NCBI GenBank assembly: GCA_029866325.1
Contig: JARWZO010000011.1
Location: forward strand, 31,847-95,846
Direction of reading: 5' to 3'
From: Fluviicola sp.
Lineage (GTDB): Bacteria > Bacteroidota > Bacteroidia > Flavobacteriales_D > Crocinitomicaceae
DNA: 64,000 nt
The stretch's first letter is position 1. Each line of letters starts with the position of its first letter. This document shows, in pieces, positions 35,350 to 45,245 of this stretch. The position numbers were made by a program, and so were the translations under genes. The notes below the pieces were generated by a model, which saw only the letters and a program-made list of their open reading frames with translations, was not told the origin of the DNA and did not search any database.

Positions 35350-36342
35350 ATGGAAGAACGCAAACGCATTTTAATCACCGGAGCTGCCGGTTTCCTCGGT
35401 TCTCACCTCTGTGATCGTTTTGTAAAAGACGGCTACAAGGTCATCGGAATGGATAACCTCATCACCGGGCGATTAAAAAACATCGAGCACTTGTTTGGCA
35501 ACGAACAATTCGAATTTTACCACCAGGATGTGAGCAAATTCATTCACGTTCCCGGAAAACTGGATTACATTCTGCACTTTGCTTCGCCGGCTAGTCCAAT
35601 CGATTACCTGAAAATCCCGATTCAAACCCTCAAAGTGGGTTCATTGGGTATTCACAATTGTTTGGGATTGGCACGTGTGAAAAAAGCTCGTGTGCTTATT
35701 GCCAGTACATCTGAGGTTTACGGAGATCCAACGGTACATCCGCAAACGGAAGATTATTGGGGAAATGTAAACCCTGTAGGTCCGCGCGGTGTCTACGACG
35801 AAGCCAAGCGTTTTCAAGAAGCAATGACCATGGCGTATCATACCTTCCATGGTTTGGAAACGCGAATTGTGCGCATCTTCAATACTTACGGTCCGCGCAT
35901 GCGTTTGAACGACGGTCGCGTATTACCTGCCTTTATCGGACAAGCGTTGCGTGGTGAAGATCTGACCATTTTTGGTGACGGTTCGCAAACACGCGCGTTT
36001 TGTTACGTCGATGATTTGGTAGAAGGAATCGTTCGTTTATTGCACAGCGATTATCCGTATCCGGTGAACATTGGAAATCCGGATGAAATCACGATCAGTG
36101 AATTTGCCGAAGAGATTATCAAACTCACCGGAACCGACCAAAAAGTGGTTTATAAAGATTTACCGGTCGACGATCCGAAACAACGCCGTCCGGATATTAC
36201 CAAAGCACAAGAGTTACTTGGCTGGAATCCGAAAGTAGGCCGTGCAGAAGGCTTGAAGTTGACTTACGCTTATTTCAAAAGCCTGACTACTGAAGAGCTC
36301 AACGAGAAAGAACACATTGATTTTGAACATTATATTCATTAA
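35350..36342 (+). CDS. UDP-glucuronate decarboxylase (UXS-type SDR)
   Basis: The 330-residue extended short-chain dehydrogenase begins [20 protein letters not shown] and carries [32 protein letters not shown], the TSEVYGDP active-site loop, [12 protein letters not shown] with the catalytic Tyr-xxx-Lys, and a [10 protein letters not shown] block. These match UXS-type enzymes, which turn UDP-glucuronate into UDP-xylose. A plain UDP-glucuronate 4-epimerase is less likely because the ASPASP motif is that of UXS. It starts two bases after the ugd stop. Confidence 0.9.
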   Translation: MEERKRILITGAAGFLGSHLCDRFVKDGYKVIGMDNLITGRLKNIEHLFGNEQFEFYHQDVSKFIHVPGKLDYILHFASPASPIDYLKIPIQTLKVGSLGIHNCLGLARVKKARVLIASTSEVYGDPTVHPQTEDYWGNVNPVGPRGVYDEAKRFQEAMTMAYHTFHGLETRIVRIFNTYGPRMRLNDGRVLPAFIGQALRGEDLTIFGDGSQTRAFCYVDDLVEGIVRLLHSDYPYPVNIGNPDEITISEFAEEIIKLTGTDQKVVYKDLPVDDPKQRRPDITKAQELLGWNPKVGRAEGLKLTYAYFKSLTTEELNEKEHIDFEHYIH

Positions 36343-36345
36343 AAC

Positions 36346-36921
36346 ATGGGCTATTTTGCACACGACACTGCGGTAGTCGACGACGGTTGTACTATTGGGG
36401 AAGGCACCAAAATCTGGCACTTTTCGCACATTATGCCCAATTGTACGATTGGTGAACGTTGCAACATTGGTCAGAACGTTGTGGTTTCGCCGGAAGTAAT
36501 CTTAGGTAACAACGTGAAAGTTCAAAACAACGTTTCCATCTACACAGGTGTTGTTTGCGAAGACGATGTATTTCTTGGTCCATCGATGGTGTTTACCAAT
36601 GTGATGAATCCGCGTAGTGCTGTCAATCGTCGTGATCAGTATTCCAAAACTGTCGTGAAAAAAGGTGCTTCGATAGGTGCAAACGCTACCATTGTTTGTG
36701 GAAATGATATCGGTGAATTTGCCTTTATCGGCGCCGGATCGGTGGTAACGAAAGAAGTGCCTGCTTATGCCTTGGTGGTAGGAAATCCTGCTCGCCAAAT
36801 AGGTTGGATGAGCGCTTTCGGACATCGCCTCACATTTGACGAACAAGGTTATGCTTCGTGCCCAGAAAGCAATGAAAAATATCATTTAAAGGACGGAAAA
36901 GTCCAAAAAACAAACGCATGA
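36346..36921 (+). CDS. wbpD: Hexapeptide-repeat N-acetyltransferase, WbpD type
   Basis: The 191-residue left-handed beta-helix acyltransferase has hexapeptide turns ([53 protein letters not shown]) and the WbpD-type segment [12 protein letters not shown]. It would acetylate the 3-amino group made by the WbpE-type enzyme, forming UDP-2,3-diacetamido-2,3-dideoxy-glucuronate. It probably works as a trimer in the cytosol. Its stop overlaps the next ATG by four bases (ATGA). Confidence 0.9.
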   Translation: MGYFAHDTAVVDDGCTIGEGTKIWHFSHIMPNCTIGERCNIGQNVVVSPEVILGNNVKVQNNVSIYTGVVCEDDVFLGPSMVFTNVMNPRSAVNRRDQYSKTVVKKGASIGANATIVCGNDIGEFAFIGAGSVVTKEVPAYALVVGNPARQIGWMSAFGHRLTFDEQGYASCPESNEKYHLKDGKVQKTNA

Positions 36922-37958
36922 TTCCTGAAAATCAGAAAGTGAAATTTGCCATTGTCGGCTGCGGACATATCGGAAAACGCCATGCAGAAATGGTGAACCG
37001 CGATGCGGAATCCGAATTGGTAGCATTGGTTGATGTGCGCACGCGTGAAGCTTGTGGTGCAGACGCTTATGATGTGCCGTTTTTTAATACGATGGAAGAA
37101 TTGCTCGCTTCAGGGCTTGAATTTGACATCGTAAATGTGTGTACTCCTAACGGATTGCACGCAGAACAAGCGCTCATTGCATTGGAAAACAAGAAACATG
37201 TAGTGGTTGAAAAACCGATGGGCTTGTCGAAGGAACAATGCGAAAAAGTGATTTTCAAATCCTTACAGCAATCCAAACAAGTATTCTGCGTGATGCAAAA
37301 CCGTTATTCCCCGCCTAGCGAGTGGATCAAATCGGTGGTTGAAAGCGGAATATTGGGTGAAACATTCATGGTACAGCTCAATTGCTACTGGAACCGCGAT
37401 GATCGTTATTACAAAGCCGGTGGCTGGAAAGGAACTCAGGATTTGGATGGAGGAACCTTGTTTACCCAGTTTTCGCATTTCATCGACATCATGTATTGGT
37501 TATTCGGCGATATCGACAATATTCAAGGGAAATTTGCCGACTTCACACACAAAGATTCCACCGCCTTTGAAGATTCCGGTTTTGTGAGCTTCGATTTCAT
37601 CAACGGTGGTATGGGAAGTTTGAATTATTCCACTGCGGTTGCCAATCAGAACCTGGAAAGTTCCATGACCATTATCGGTAGCAAAGGAAGTGTGAAAATC
37701 GGTGGTCAATACATGAATGAAGTGGAAGTGTGCAACATTACCGATTACGAAATGCCCGAACTGGCACCTACGAATCCGGGCAATGATTACGGCGCATACA
37801 AAGGTTCGGCAGCGAATCACCACTATGTAATCACCAATGTGATCGATACCTTGAAAGGTCGCACCTCTGCTACTACAAATGCATTGGAAGGACTCAAAGT
37901 AGTAGAAATTATAGAACGCATTTATAAAGTACGCAATGAGCAACTCAATTTACAATAA
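36918..37958 (+). CDS. wbpB: Gfo/Idh/MocA oxidoreductase, WbpB type
   Basis: The 346-residue enzyme has an N-terminal NAD-binding domain ([17 protein letters not shown]) and the EKP motif in [13 protein letters not shown]. Its C-terminal substrate domain has [20 protein letters not shown], split here as GGTLFTQ and HFIDIMYW. It should oxidise C3 of UDP-GlcNAcA, giving the ketone for the WbpE-type aminotransferase. WbpB-type enzymes recycle NADH with 2-oxoglutarate. It overlaps the acetyltransferase gene by four bases and the next dehydrogenase gene by 23 bases. Confidence 0.88.
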   Translation: MIPENQKVKFAIVGCGHIGKRHAEMVNRDAESELVALVDVRTREACGADAYDVPFFNTMEELLASGLEFDIVNVCTPNGLHAEQALIALENKKHVVVEKPMGLSKEQCEKVIFKSLQQSKQVFCVMQNRYSPPSEWIKSVVESGILGETFMVQLNCYWNRDDRYYKAGGWKGTQDLDGGTLFTQFSHFIDIMYWLFGDIDNIQGKFADFTHKDSTAFEDSGFVSFDFINGGMGSLNYSTAVANQNLESSMTIIGSKGSVKIGGQYMNEVEVCNITDYEMPELAPTNPGNDYGAYKGSAANHHYVITNVIDTLKGRTSATTNALEGLKVVEIIERIYKVRNEQLNLQ

Positions 37959-39237
37959 ACTGATTCGCAAAGAAGCCAAATTGGCGGTAATCGGTTTGGG
38001 ATATGTAGGCTTACCGATTGCCTTGGAATTTGCCCGAAAAATCAAAGTGGTTGGTTTTGATATCAATCAGGCACGTGTGGATTTGATGAAACAACACATT
38101 GATCCGAGCAATGAGTTGGAATCAACAGATTTTGACGGTTGTGACATCTTGTTTACCGCGCAATTGGAGGATCTAAAAGACGTTGAGTTTTTCATCGTTG
38201 CTGTTCCTACGCCCATTGATGATGCCAATCTTCCGGACTTAAAACCGTTGTTGGGGGCTTCACGCACGGTAGCACAAGTGTTGAAAAAAGGCGATTACGT
38301 GGTTTACGAATCAACCGTATATCCGGGTTGTACCGAAGAAGATTGTATTCCTGTATTGGAAGATTTATCGGGCTTGAAATTCCATGAGGATTTTATGGTT
38401 GGTTATTCACCCGAGCGTATCAATCCGGGAGATAAGGAACATACCTTGCAAAATGTGGTGAAAGTAGTTTCGGGTTGTGATGCCGAATCATTGGAAGAAA
38501 TTGCAAAAACGTATGAATTGGTTGTTCATGCAGGTGTACACCGTGCTGCATCAATCAAAGTTGCCGAAGCAGCAAAAATTATCGAAAATACGCAGCGTGA
38601 TGTGAATATTGCGTTGATCAACGAATTATCCATCATTTTTAACCGTTTGGGAATCAATACGTATGATGTGTTGGAGGCTGCCGGAACGAAGTGGAATTTC
38701 CTGAAGTTTTCTCCGGGATTGGTTGGCGGACATTGTATTGGTGTAGATCCGTATTACCTTACCCACAAAGCGCAACAAGCCGGATATCACGCCAAGATCA
38801 TCAACAGCGGTCGTTATGTGAATGACTCCATGGGCTTCTATATCGGGAAACAAACCGTAAAGAAAATCATTGCGCAGGGGAAACACATTCAGGACGCGAA
38901 AGTTTTGGTAATGGGAGCAACATTTAAAGAAGACGTTTCCGACATCCGCAATTCAAAAGTGATCGATGTGGTGAACGAATTGAAATCATTTCAAGTACAT
39001 GTTGACTTGGTTGATCCGCATGCTTCTTCTGCCGAAATGCAGCACGAATACGGCGTTGGATTGGTTGAAATAGGTAAAAATTACGATGCGATCATTGTTG
39101 CAGTGAATCACAAAGAATACCGTGGTTTGGACGAAGCGTATTTCGAGACGATTCTCAAAGACGGAACAGGTGTTTTTGTTGACATAAAAGGAATTTACAG
39201 AGGAAAAATCAAAAATCTCGAATACTGGAGCTTGTAA
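37936..39237 (+). CDS. wbpA: UDP-N-acetylglucosamine 6-dehydrogenase, WbpA/TviB type
   Basis: The 433-residue nucleotide-sugar dehydrogenase has the Rossmann start AVIGLGYVGLPIALEFA, VVYESTVYPGCTEEDC, SPERINPGD, the catalytic Cys in GLVGGHCIGVDPYYL near residue 262 and VLVMGATFKEDVSDIRNS. These mark the WbpA/TviB group that oxidises UDP-GlcNAc to UDP-GlcNAcA, the first step before WbpB, WbpE and WbpD. It is thus distinct from the ugd gene of the same operon. It is the last gene, followed within about ten bases by a nested hairpin. Confidence 0.92.
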   Translation: MSNSIYNKLIRKEAKLAVIGLGYVGLPIALEFARKIKVVGFDINQARVDLMKQHIDPSNELESTDFDGCDILFTAQLEDLKDVEFFIVAVPTPIDDANLPDLKPLLGASRTVAQVLKKGDYVVYESTVYPGCTEEDCIPVLEDLSGLKFHEDFMVGYSPERINPGDKEHTLQNVVKVVSGCDAESLEEIAKTYELVVHAGVHRAASIKVAEAAKIIENTQRDVNIALINELSIIFNRLGINTYDVLEAAGTKWNFLKFSPGLVGGHCIGVDPYYLTHKAQQAGYHAKIINSGRYVNDSMGFYIGKQTVKKIIAQGKHIQDAKVLVMGATFKEDVSDIRNSKVIDVVNELKSFQVHVDLVDPHASSAEMQHEYGVGLVEIGKNYDAIIVAVNHKEYRGLDEAYFETILKDGTGVFVDIKGIYRGKIKNLEYWSL

Positions 39238-39247
39238 CGAGACTCAA

Positions 39248-39319
39248 GACTTGAGACCGCTTCGCTAAAAGACAAAAGACCGTATTATAAGTACGGTCTT
39301 TTGTCTTTAGTCTCAAGTC
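39248..39319. terminator. Nested bidirectional terminator hairpin, GACAAAAGAC family copy 1
   Basis: An outer stem GACTTGAGAC (39248-39257 with 39310-39319) encloses a perfect 17-base stem starting AAAGACAAAAGACCG (39268-39284 with 39292-39308) around a 7-base loop. It lies exactly between the stops of two convergent genes. Related hairpins occur at 41875 and 45915. Confidence 0.75.
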
Positions 39320-39326
39320 TATCAGT

Positions 39327-41714
39327 CTACCTCAACAAATTCAAATGTCCGTAAAGTAATATGCGTTCGTCTGTTTTATTGGTTTTGAATTCGATCCTCC
39401 AGGTATACTGACCTTCTTGTGCCATCATCCCCATGTATGAACCATCCCATCCAATACTCGCATCTTTCGACTCAAAAATGGTTTCGCCCCAGCGATTAAA
39501 TACCGTGAAGTTAAAATCATACGGATCGAACCCGGAAGTGAAAACAGGTTGGAATACTTGGTTGAACTCGTCTCCATCAGGAGTAAACGTGTTCGGCACA
39601 TAATACAATAATTCCTCTTCAACTGTAATTTTGGCCGTATCTTGATCTTGGCAACCATTGTTGTCTGTTGCTGTAAGGATGACCGTATAAACTCCTGCGG
39701 CACCAACTGGAAATGTATGTGTCGGAGAAACAGCAGTAGAATTGCTTCCGTCACCAAAATTCCAAGAATAATTAGTGGCTCCGGTGGAATTATTAATCAT
39801 GGTAGAAATCGCACTTTCAGAACTCAATAAGGAAGGTGTCGGCGTAAATGAAGCAATGGGTCCGCCGGTAACACAAGTAATGGAAGGATAGTTTATAGTT
39901 GTTATGCAACCATTCGCACTAACAGCGACTACAGCTAAATCTACACATCCGGTAGTGTTAAAGGTAACCGTCTGATTGCCACAACCAGTAAATGATTGTC
40001 CATCGGAAAAGGTCCATGTGCAAGAATTACTGTTAACGGTGTTACTTGTAAATGTAGCTACTAAAGGAGCGCATCCCGAAGCAGTGTTTACAGAAATGTT
40101 AATTACCGGAATCGGATCAACTGTTACCGTAATTTGATCGGTAGCCGTACAACCGCTTGCAGTTTCTGTAACCGTAACCGTGTAGGTTGTAGTTGCAGCA
40201 GGGGTAAAAGATACATTTTGTAAAACGCCATTGTCCCAAGTAATTGCTGCCGGATTTGGCGTTAACAATGTTGCATTGAGAGTGGCTGGTGATCCTGCAC
40301 AAATCGCAAAATCTGCGCCTGCATTAACCGCCGGAGCATTCGCGGGGTTTAATGTAGCACTTGAAGTTACCTGACAACCGCTTGCATCTTGTACCACAAT
40401 CGGATAGGTTCCGCCAGCCAATCCGGTAAAAACATTTCCACCAATAAATGACGCTCCATTATCAATACTGTATTGCAAGCCACCGTTCGGGCTGTTGGCC
40501 GTAATATCAATACTTCCGTCAGATTGATTGCAAGTAGGATCAACCGTAATCACGTTTGTTACAGACGGACCATTAGCCGTAGTAACCGTAATCGGGCTTG
40601 AAGCCTGACACCCATTGGCATCTTGTACCACAACGGTATAATTTCCGGATAAAACGTTAGTGAACGTATTGCCCGACTGCAGGGTAGCTCCATTGTCGAT
40701 ACTATATTGCAAAGCACCGCTTCCTCCGCTAGCAGTGATGGTAATTGTACCGTCAGCAGTATTACAATTGGCAGCAGTTGTAGCAACATTTGTGATTGAA
40801 ATTGCCACAGGATCTACCAAGGTGAAATTTTGTGTAATCGGCGGATTTGAAACTCCTGCAGAAGGTGTAGTGATCAAAACATTGTTGATTGCAACAGAAG
40901 GATCGGTACCTACTGCATCATCATTATTATCCCACTGAATGCCAATTTGCAAGTTGGCAATGTTGTCGCAACTTGGTGGAAGAACTACTGAATAAGCCGT
41001 CCACAATCCTTGTCCATTCGCACAAACGGTTGAATTCAACGCACCGCCAAGCTGTACCCAACCCGATCCGGGATTGATCCAAACGGTTGCTTGATCATTC
41101 GGCAGATCGCCATTGGCTATGTAATCGAAGGACAATGTTAGATTAGTATTGCCGCTTGTGTTGATCAGCCCGGATTGAGCTCTTACATGTGTTTCAGGAC
41201 AAAATAATAATCCGCACAATCCGCCGGCATCATAGGCAGCACCTCCGGTTGGATTAAACACACTCGTTATATGTAACGTGTTATCACCGTTGTTAGCAAC
41301 ACCGCACCCACCGGGAGCAACACCTCCTTCATTGTCTGAAACAGTAAAGAAATTAGGATCGGCTCCTTGAGGACCTACAACATTGCTGAGTGACCAACTT
41401 GCTGCACCGGTTTCGAAATCTTCGGAATAGATGGTTGTTGTACCGCCACCCGAACTGGCATCTGAAATGGTTACACTATAGTTTCCGGCGCATAAAGCAC
41501 TAATCGAAGACGTATTGCTTCCAATGGTTGATCCAGTGCCATCTTGCCAAACATAGGTATAAGGAATTACCCCTCCGGCCGGAGTAACTTGGATAGAGCC
41601 ATTACAACTTCCCGGGCAAGTCGGATCAGTTACGGTAGAAGATGAAACGGTAATTTGCGCAAAGGAAAACCCATAAGCAATTAACGCCATGACGAGAGTG
41701 GAGAGTCTAATCAT
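39327..41714 (-). CDS. SprB/PKD-repeat surface protein with T9SS type B sorting domain
   Basis: The 795-residue secreted protein has a signal ending GFSFAQ. Next is a SprB-type repeat (TCPGSCNGSIQVTPAGG), then a jelly-roll-like region rich in Asn/Gly with paired Cys. Two more SprB-like repeats follow (each with DGTITITASGGSG or DGSIDITANSPNG, LQYSIDNGA and VVQDANGC or VVQDASGC), then a Cys-rich Ig-like block and a PKD domain (NYSWNFGDGSNSTAVSPTH). The last 90 residues, from YYVPNTFTPDGDEFN to LYGHLNLLR, are a T9SS type B (gliding-motility, CHU_C) sorting domain. It is probably an adhesin-like surface protein. It stands alone between repeat-type terminators. Confidence 0.9.
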   Translation of the reverse strand: MIRLSTLVMALIAYGFSFAQITVSSSTVTDPTCPGSCNGSIQVTPAGGVIPYTYVWQDGTGSTIGSNTSSISALCAGNYSVTISDASSGGGTTTIYSEDFETGAASWSLSNVVGPQGADPNFFTVSDNEGGVAPGGCGVANNGDNTLHITSVFNPTGGAAYDAGGLCGLLFCPETHVRAQSGLINTSGNTNLTLSFDYIANGDLPNDQATVWINPGSGWVQLGGALNSTVCANGQGLWTAYSVVLPPSCDNIANLQIGIQWDNNDDAVGTDPSVAINNVLITTPSAGVSNPPITQNFTLVDPVAISITNVATTAANCNTADGTITITASGGSGALQYSIDNGATLQSGNTFTNVLSGNYTVVVQDANGCQASSPITVTTANGPSVTNVITVDPTCNQSDGSIDITANSPNGGLQYSIDNGASFIGGNVFTGLAGGTYPIVVQDASGCQVTSSATLNPANAPAVNAGADFAICAGSPATLNATLLTPNPAAITWDNGVLQNVSFTPAATTTYTVTVTETASGCTATDQITVTVDPIPVINISVNTASGCAPLVATFTSNTVNSNSCTWTFSDGQSFTGCGNQTVTFNTTGCVDLAVVAVSANGCITTINYPSITCVTGGPIASFTPTPSLLSSESAISTMINNSTGATNYSWNFGDGSNSTAVSPTHTFPVGAAGVYTVILTATDNNGCQDQDTAKITVEEELLYYVPNTFTPDGDEFNQVFQPVFTSGFDPYDFNFTVFNRWGETIFESKDASIGWDGSYMGMMAQEGQYTWRIEFKTNKTDERILLYGHLNLLR

Positions 41715-41874
41715 AAATTATTGAAGTAGTTTTTTGAATGACGCTAAGAAGGTAAAAAGGTTGTGTTTATAATAACAATATTCGACGAAAAGTGTGATTT
41801 ATTCGACGGAAAGTGTGTTTCGGGAATTTCGGGGAGAGACATGAGACGTATAGATTTGAGACCGCTTCGCTAAA

Positions 41875-41912
41875 AGACAAAAGAGTTTTTTCTGAAAACT
41901 TGGCTTTTGTCT
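41875..41912. terminator. Hairpin of the GACAAAAGAC family, copy 2
   Basis: AGACAAAAG (41875-41883) pairs with CTTTTGTCT (41904-41912). The preceding words GAGACCGCTTCGCTAAAAG are identical to those in copy 1. It lies 24 bases beyond the stop of the CpsB-type phosphatase gene (minus strand). Confidence 0.6.
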
Positions 41913-41935
41913 GAAGTCTAATCGTCTTATGTCGT

Positions 41936-42679
41936 TTAACCCAACTCTTTATTCCTCAGCGGCAATCGCATCAATTGACGAAACGCCTCATCTGATAAGT
42001 GTTTCTCTAGTATATGCAAATGTTCTATACGATGACAATCCGTTCCTGCGATGTCCACCAATCCTTCTTTGATCAACAGTAATGCTTGTTTCTTGACTTC
42101 GGGGCCATAATGTCCGGTAAGCGAGTTATTGTTGAGTTGGATCCAAACACCCAGTTCGCGCAAGCGGTGCGCCATTTTGGTTGAGTCGTGGAAATAAATA
42201 TACCGTTCGAAATGTGCAATAATGGGCTGGTAGCCTGATGAAATTAGATCAAAGACCAAGTCTTCCAGCTGAGTCGGTTCATTTCGAAACGAACATTCGA
42301 ATAAAATACAATTGGTATGAAACGGCAATAAATCACCTGATTTCACGCGTTCAAACAGTGTTTCGTCGAAATAATATTCGGCAGAAGCTTCAATTTCGAT
42401 GGTCAAACCGATTGCCTTAGCAGCATCTCGTAATTCATCTCGTTTGGTTATAATACCTGCTGTGGTATTGTTGTACACGCCGTTCATGACATGGGGAGTG
42501 GTAATCACTTTCCGGTAACCCAGCTCTTGAAACTTGCGCAACATCCCTAATGAATGGTCCATGCTTTTGGATCCGTCATCGATTCCGGGAAGCAAATGAC
42601 TATGTAAATCGACTTGTAATTCAGACAAATCGACCGGTTCCTGATGGCGGTTTGATTTCAAAAAAGAAAAGATTCCCAT
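41936..42679 (-). CDS. CpsB/YwqE-type tyrosine phosphatase (PHP family)
   Basis: The 247-residue manganese-dependent phosphatase begins VDLHSHLLPGIDDGSKS and continues with TTPHVMNGVY, IEASAEYYFDE, FECSFRNEP, PIIAHFERY and GTDCHRIEH, the metal-binding His/Asp motifs of the PHP fold. CpsB-type enzymes remove phosphate from the Tyr tail of Wzc/CpsD-type kinases. The only such kinase in the window is at 22345-24705. The ATG at 42679 is preferred over a TTG 18 bases upstream. Confidence 0.92.
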   Translation of the reverse strand: MGIFSFLKSNRHQEPVDLSELQVDLHSHLLPGIDDGSKSMDHSLGMLRKFQELGYRKVITTPHVMNGVYNNTTAGIITKRDELRDAAKAIGLTIEIEASAEYYFDETLFERVKSGDLLPFHTNCILFECSFRNEPTQLEDLVFDLISSGYQPIIAHFERYIYFHDSTKMAHRLRELGVWIQLNNNSLTGHYGPEVKKQALLLIKEGLVDIAGTDCHRIEHLHILEKHLSDEAFRQLMRLPLRNKELG

Positions 42680-42849
42680 AATGCTGTTAAGATACAAAAA
42701 GTAACCATTACGAGTAGAATACCCGTTCTGGGAATAGCATTTTTATCAATAAGGTAATAATAAGTTCATTTACTAAATCGATTGAGGGGCTACCACTCTA
42801 GATAAAAGTATTTCAGACAGGTACTTTTAGATTTTACAAACAACTACTT

Positions 42850-44136
42850 ATGAAACGCTTCCTTATTTTAATGCTTGGCATCGTATTAGGTTCATTTTCT
42901 CTTAATGCTCAAACATTTAGTTGGAGTGGTTATACGAGCGGTTCAATGTCTTATACCACAGGGATTTTAACGGCTACTGTTACGTCTTCTGCTCCGGGGT
43001 TTCAAAATACTACACCGCGCCATTATGCTGCTGCCACTGTTGGGAGCGGGCAATGTGGTATTGCCGGTGGTTTGGCGCTAGAACAAATGTTCGGAAACAT
43101 CACCACTGCACATGCAACGCTAACACTTGATTTTACACAAGGAAACAGCACTAATGGAACATGTTCGTCCATTACATTTCCTATTAGAGATATTAATGCA
43201 GACGAATCGGTACAAACCTTTGCCGACTGGGTGGAAATTTCTGCTGTAGATGGCAATAACAATGCAATAGCGGTAGCAAGCATTACCGCAACAGGAGGTT
43301 CTAATAAAGTGTTTACAACGTCTGGAAACACGCGTATTATTAAGGGTTACAATAGTAGTAGTTATGGATCAAGATCTACTACTGCTTGTGACAATGTCAA
43401 TATCAGTGTTACGCCTCCGGCGGGAGTTACTTTAAAACGAATCGTAATCAAATATCACCCGGATTACACGGCTTCACCGAATTGGTATTGGAATTTTTCA
43501 GGTCCTACACGCCCGGCTTATCAATACATTTCTATCGGTTCCATTACTGCAACTGCTACAGGTGGAGGCTGTTTGGTACTACCGGTAGAATTGGTTTCGT
43601 TTACTGCGCGTCGTGAACAACGATCTGCCGAACTTACATGGGTGACGGCTTCCGAAGAAAACAATGCGCAATTTGTGGTAGAACGCACAACGGATGGCGA
43701 ACATTACGAGGTGGTGGATGTGTTAGAAGGTAAAGGAACAACGCAATCCACTTCCGTTTATACGATTACGGATGAGCAAACACCTGATCAGTTAACCTAT
43801 TATCGTTTAAAGCAAATTGATATCAACGGGAATCCTACTTTTTACGATTTGATTTCGGTGGAAGAACTCGGAGGTGATGCCTTGATTCAACGTGTGTATC
43901 CCAATCCGGCGAATAGCGTGTTGGTGTTTACCTTAAACTCGCTCGGAAAACAATCCTATACCATTCAAGTTACGGATCAATTGGGAAGAACCGTTTACAG
44001 TGAAACAAACGAAACCGATAATGGTGCTTCAGAACACACACTTGATGTTGATGCTTTTGAAAACGGTAGTTACCTGATGACCGTTCAATTGGAAGATGGA
44101 AAAACCGAATGCACACGTTTTGTGAAGTGTGATTAA
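42850..44136 (+). CDS. Secreted protein with T9SS type A sorting domain
   Basis: The 428-residue protein has a signal peptide (LGIVLGSFSLNAQ), an Ala/Ser/Thr-rich beta domain of about 230 residues with several Cys, and a LPVELVSFTARRE linker. A fibronectin-like segment follows (ELTWVTASEENNAQFVVERT with YYRLKQID), then a T9SS type A domain (RVYPNPANSVLVF to CTRFVKC). The N-terminal domain is unknown. The LPVELVSF-fibronectin-sorting block is a very common ending of Bacteroidota exported proteins. It shares TTAA (44133-44136) with the stop of rfbB. Confidence 0.82.
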   Translation: MKRFLILMLGIVLGSFSLNAQTFSWSGYTSGSMSYTTGILTATVTSSAPGFQNTTPRHYAAATVGSGQCGIAGGLALEQMFGNITTAHATLTLDFTQGNSTNGTCSSITFPIRDINADESVQTFADWVEISAVDGNNNAIAVASITATGGSNKVFTTSGNTRIIKGYNSSSYGSRSTTACDNVNISVTPPAGVTLKRIVIKYHPDYTASPNWYWNFSGPTRPAYQYISIGSITATATGGGCLVLPVELVSFTARREQRSAELTWVTASEENNAQFVVERTTDGEHYEVVDVLEGKGTTQSTSVYTITDEQTPDQLTYYRLKQIDINGNPTFYDLISVEELGGDALIQRVYPNPANSVLVFTLNSLGKQSYTIQVTDQLGRTVYSETNETDNGASEHTLDVDAFENGSYLMTVQLEDGKTECTRFVKCD

Positions 44137-45179
44137 TTCTCCCCGTACATTTTTTTGTAATAATCGCGGTAACTTCCCGAAGTCACTTCGGTGACCCAAG
44201 CTTGGTTATCAAGGTACCATTTTACGGTTTTACGTAAACCTTCTTCAAAGGTAAGACTTGGTTTCCAACCCAATTCATTATGCAGTTTGGTGGCATCGAT
44301 GGCATAGCGGTGATCGTGTCCGGCGCGGTCTTTTACATACGTTATCAGTTGCGCGCTTTCACCCGGTTTGCGATCAAGTAATTCATCCATAATAGAACAC
44401 AATTCCTGCACCAAATCAATGTTTCTCCACTCGTTCCAACCGCCGATGTTGTAGTTACATCCAACTTTTCCTTCGTGAAAAATACGGTCGATGGCTTGTG
44501 CGTGATCTTCCACCCACAACCAGTCACGTACATTCACACCTTCGCCGTATACGGGAAGCGGTTTTCTGTTTAAGATATTGTTGATCATCAGTGGAATCAA
44601 CTTTTCCGGATGGTGATGACTTCCATAATTGTTGGAGCAATTGGAACGCTTGATCTGCAAGCCGTAGGTATGAAAATAAGCGCTCACAAAATGATCTGAA
44701 GCTGCTTTTGATGCAGAATACGGACTGCGCGGATCATAAGCTGTTTCTTCCGTAAAAAAGCCTTCCTTGCCCAACGATCCGAATACTTCATCGGTTGAAA
44801 CATGGTAAAACGTATGTCCTGAAAGCTCTTTCCAGTAATTTTTAGCTTCCTCCATCAGGTTTACCGTTCCCAATACGTTGGTGGTCACAAAAGGCATTGG
44901 TCCTTCAATAGAACGATCTACATGCGATTCGGCAGCCAAATGAATGATGTCTGTAATCTCGTAGTGTTTTAGCGCATTGCGAACGTCATCCCGACTCACG
45001 ATATCGCCTTTTACGAACACATGATTGGGCGCATTTTTCAGATCATTCAGGTTGGCCAGATTACCTGCATACGTCAATGAATCGAACGTAACAATACGAT
45101 AGTTCGGGTACTTGTTTACCAACAAACGAACAAGATGTGAACCGATAAATCCGGCGCCACCGGTAACGAGAATATTCAT
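44133..45179 (-). CDS. rfbB: dTDP-glucose 4,6-dehydratase
   Basis: The 348-residue extended SDR enzyme makes dTDP-4-keto-6-deoxyglucose. It starts NILVTGGAGFIGSHLVRLL, followed by DSLTYAGNLANL, HLAAESHVDRSIEGP, the VSTDEVFG active-site loop, YSASKAASDHFV with the catalytic Tyr-xxx-Lys, SNNYGSHHHPEKLIP and YKKMYGEN. A TAGCTTTG promoter box at 45198-45205 fixes the start at 45179 rather than 45239. It supplies the substrate for the rfbC product encoded at 21796. Confidence 0.96.
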   Translation of the reverse strand: MNILVTGGAGFIGSHLVRLLVNKYPNYRIVTFDSLTYAGNLANLNDLKNAPNHVFVKGDIVSRDDVRNALKHYEITDIIHLAAESHVDRSIEGPMPFVTTNVLGTVNLMEEAKNYWKELSGHTFYHVSTDEVFGSLGKEGFFTEETAYDPRSPYSASKAASDHFVSAYFHTYGLQIKRSNCSNNYGSHHHPEKLIPLMINNILNRKPLPVYGEGVNVRDWLWVEDHAQAIDRIFHEGKVGCNYNIGGWNEWRNIDLVQELCSIMDELLDRKPGESAQLITYVKDRAGHDHRYAIDATKLHNELGWKPSLTFEEGLRKTVKWYLDNQAWVTEVTSGSYRDYYKKMYGEN

Positions 45180-45197
45180 AGCACTTTTTGTGTGTAA

Positions 45198-45205
45198 CAA
45201 AGCTA
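45198..45205 (-). promoter_or_regulatory. -7 box TAGCTTTG of rfbB
   Basis: It is an exact TAnnTTTG match on the minus strand, 18 bases upstream of the ATG at 45179. It shows that rfbB need not be co-transcribed with the upstream gene at 45246. Confidence 0.45.
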
Positions 45206-45245
45206 AGCAGAAAATAAGTAACCTGCTTTTATTGAACACCTAATC

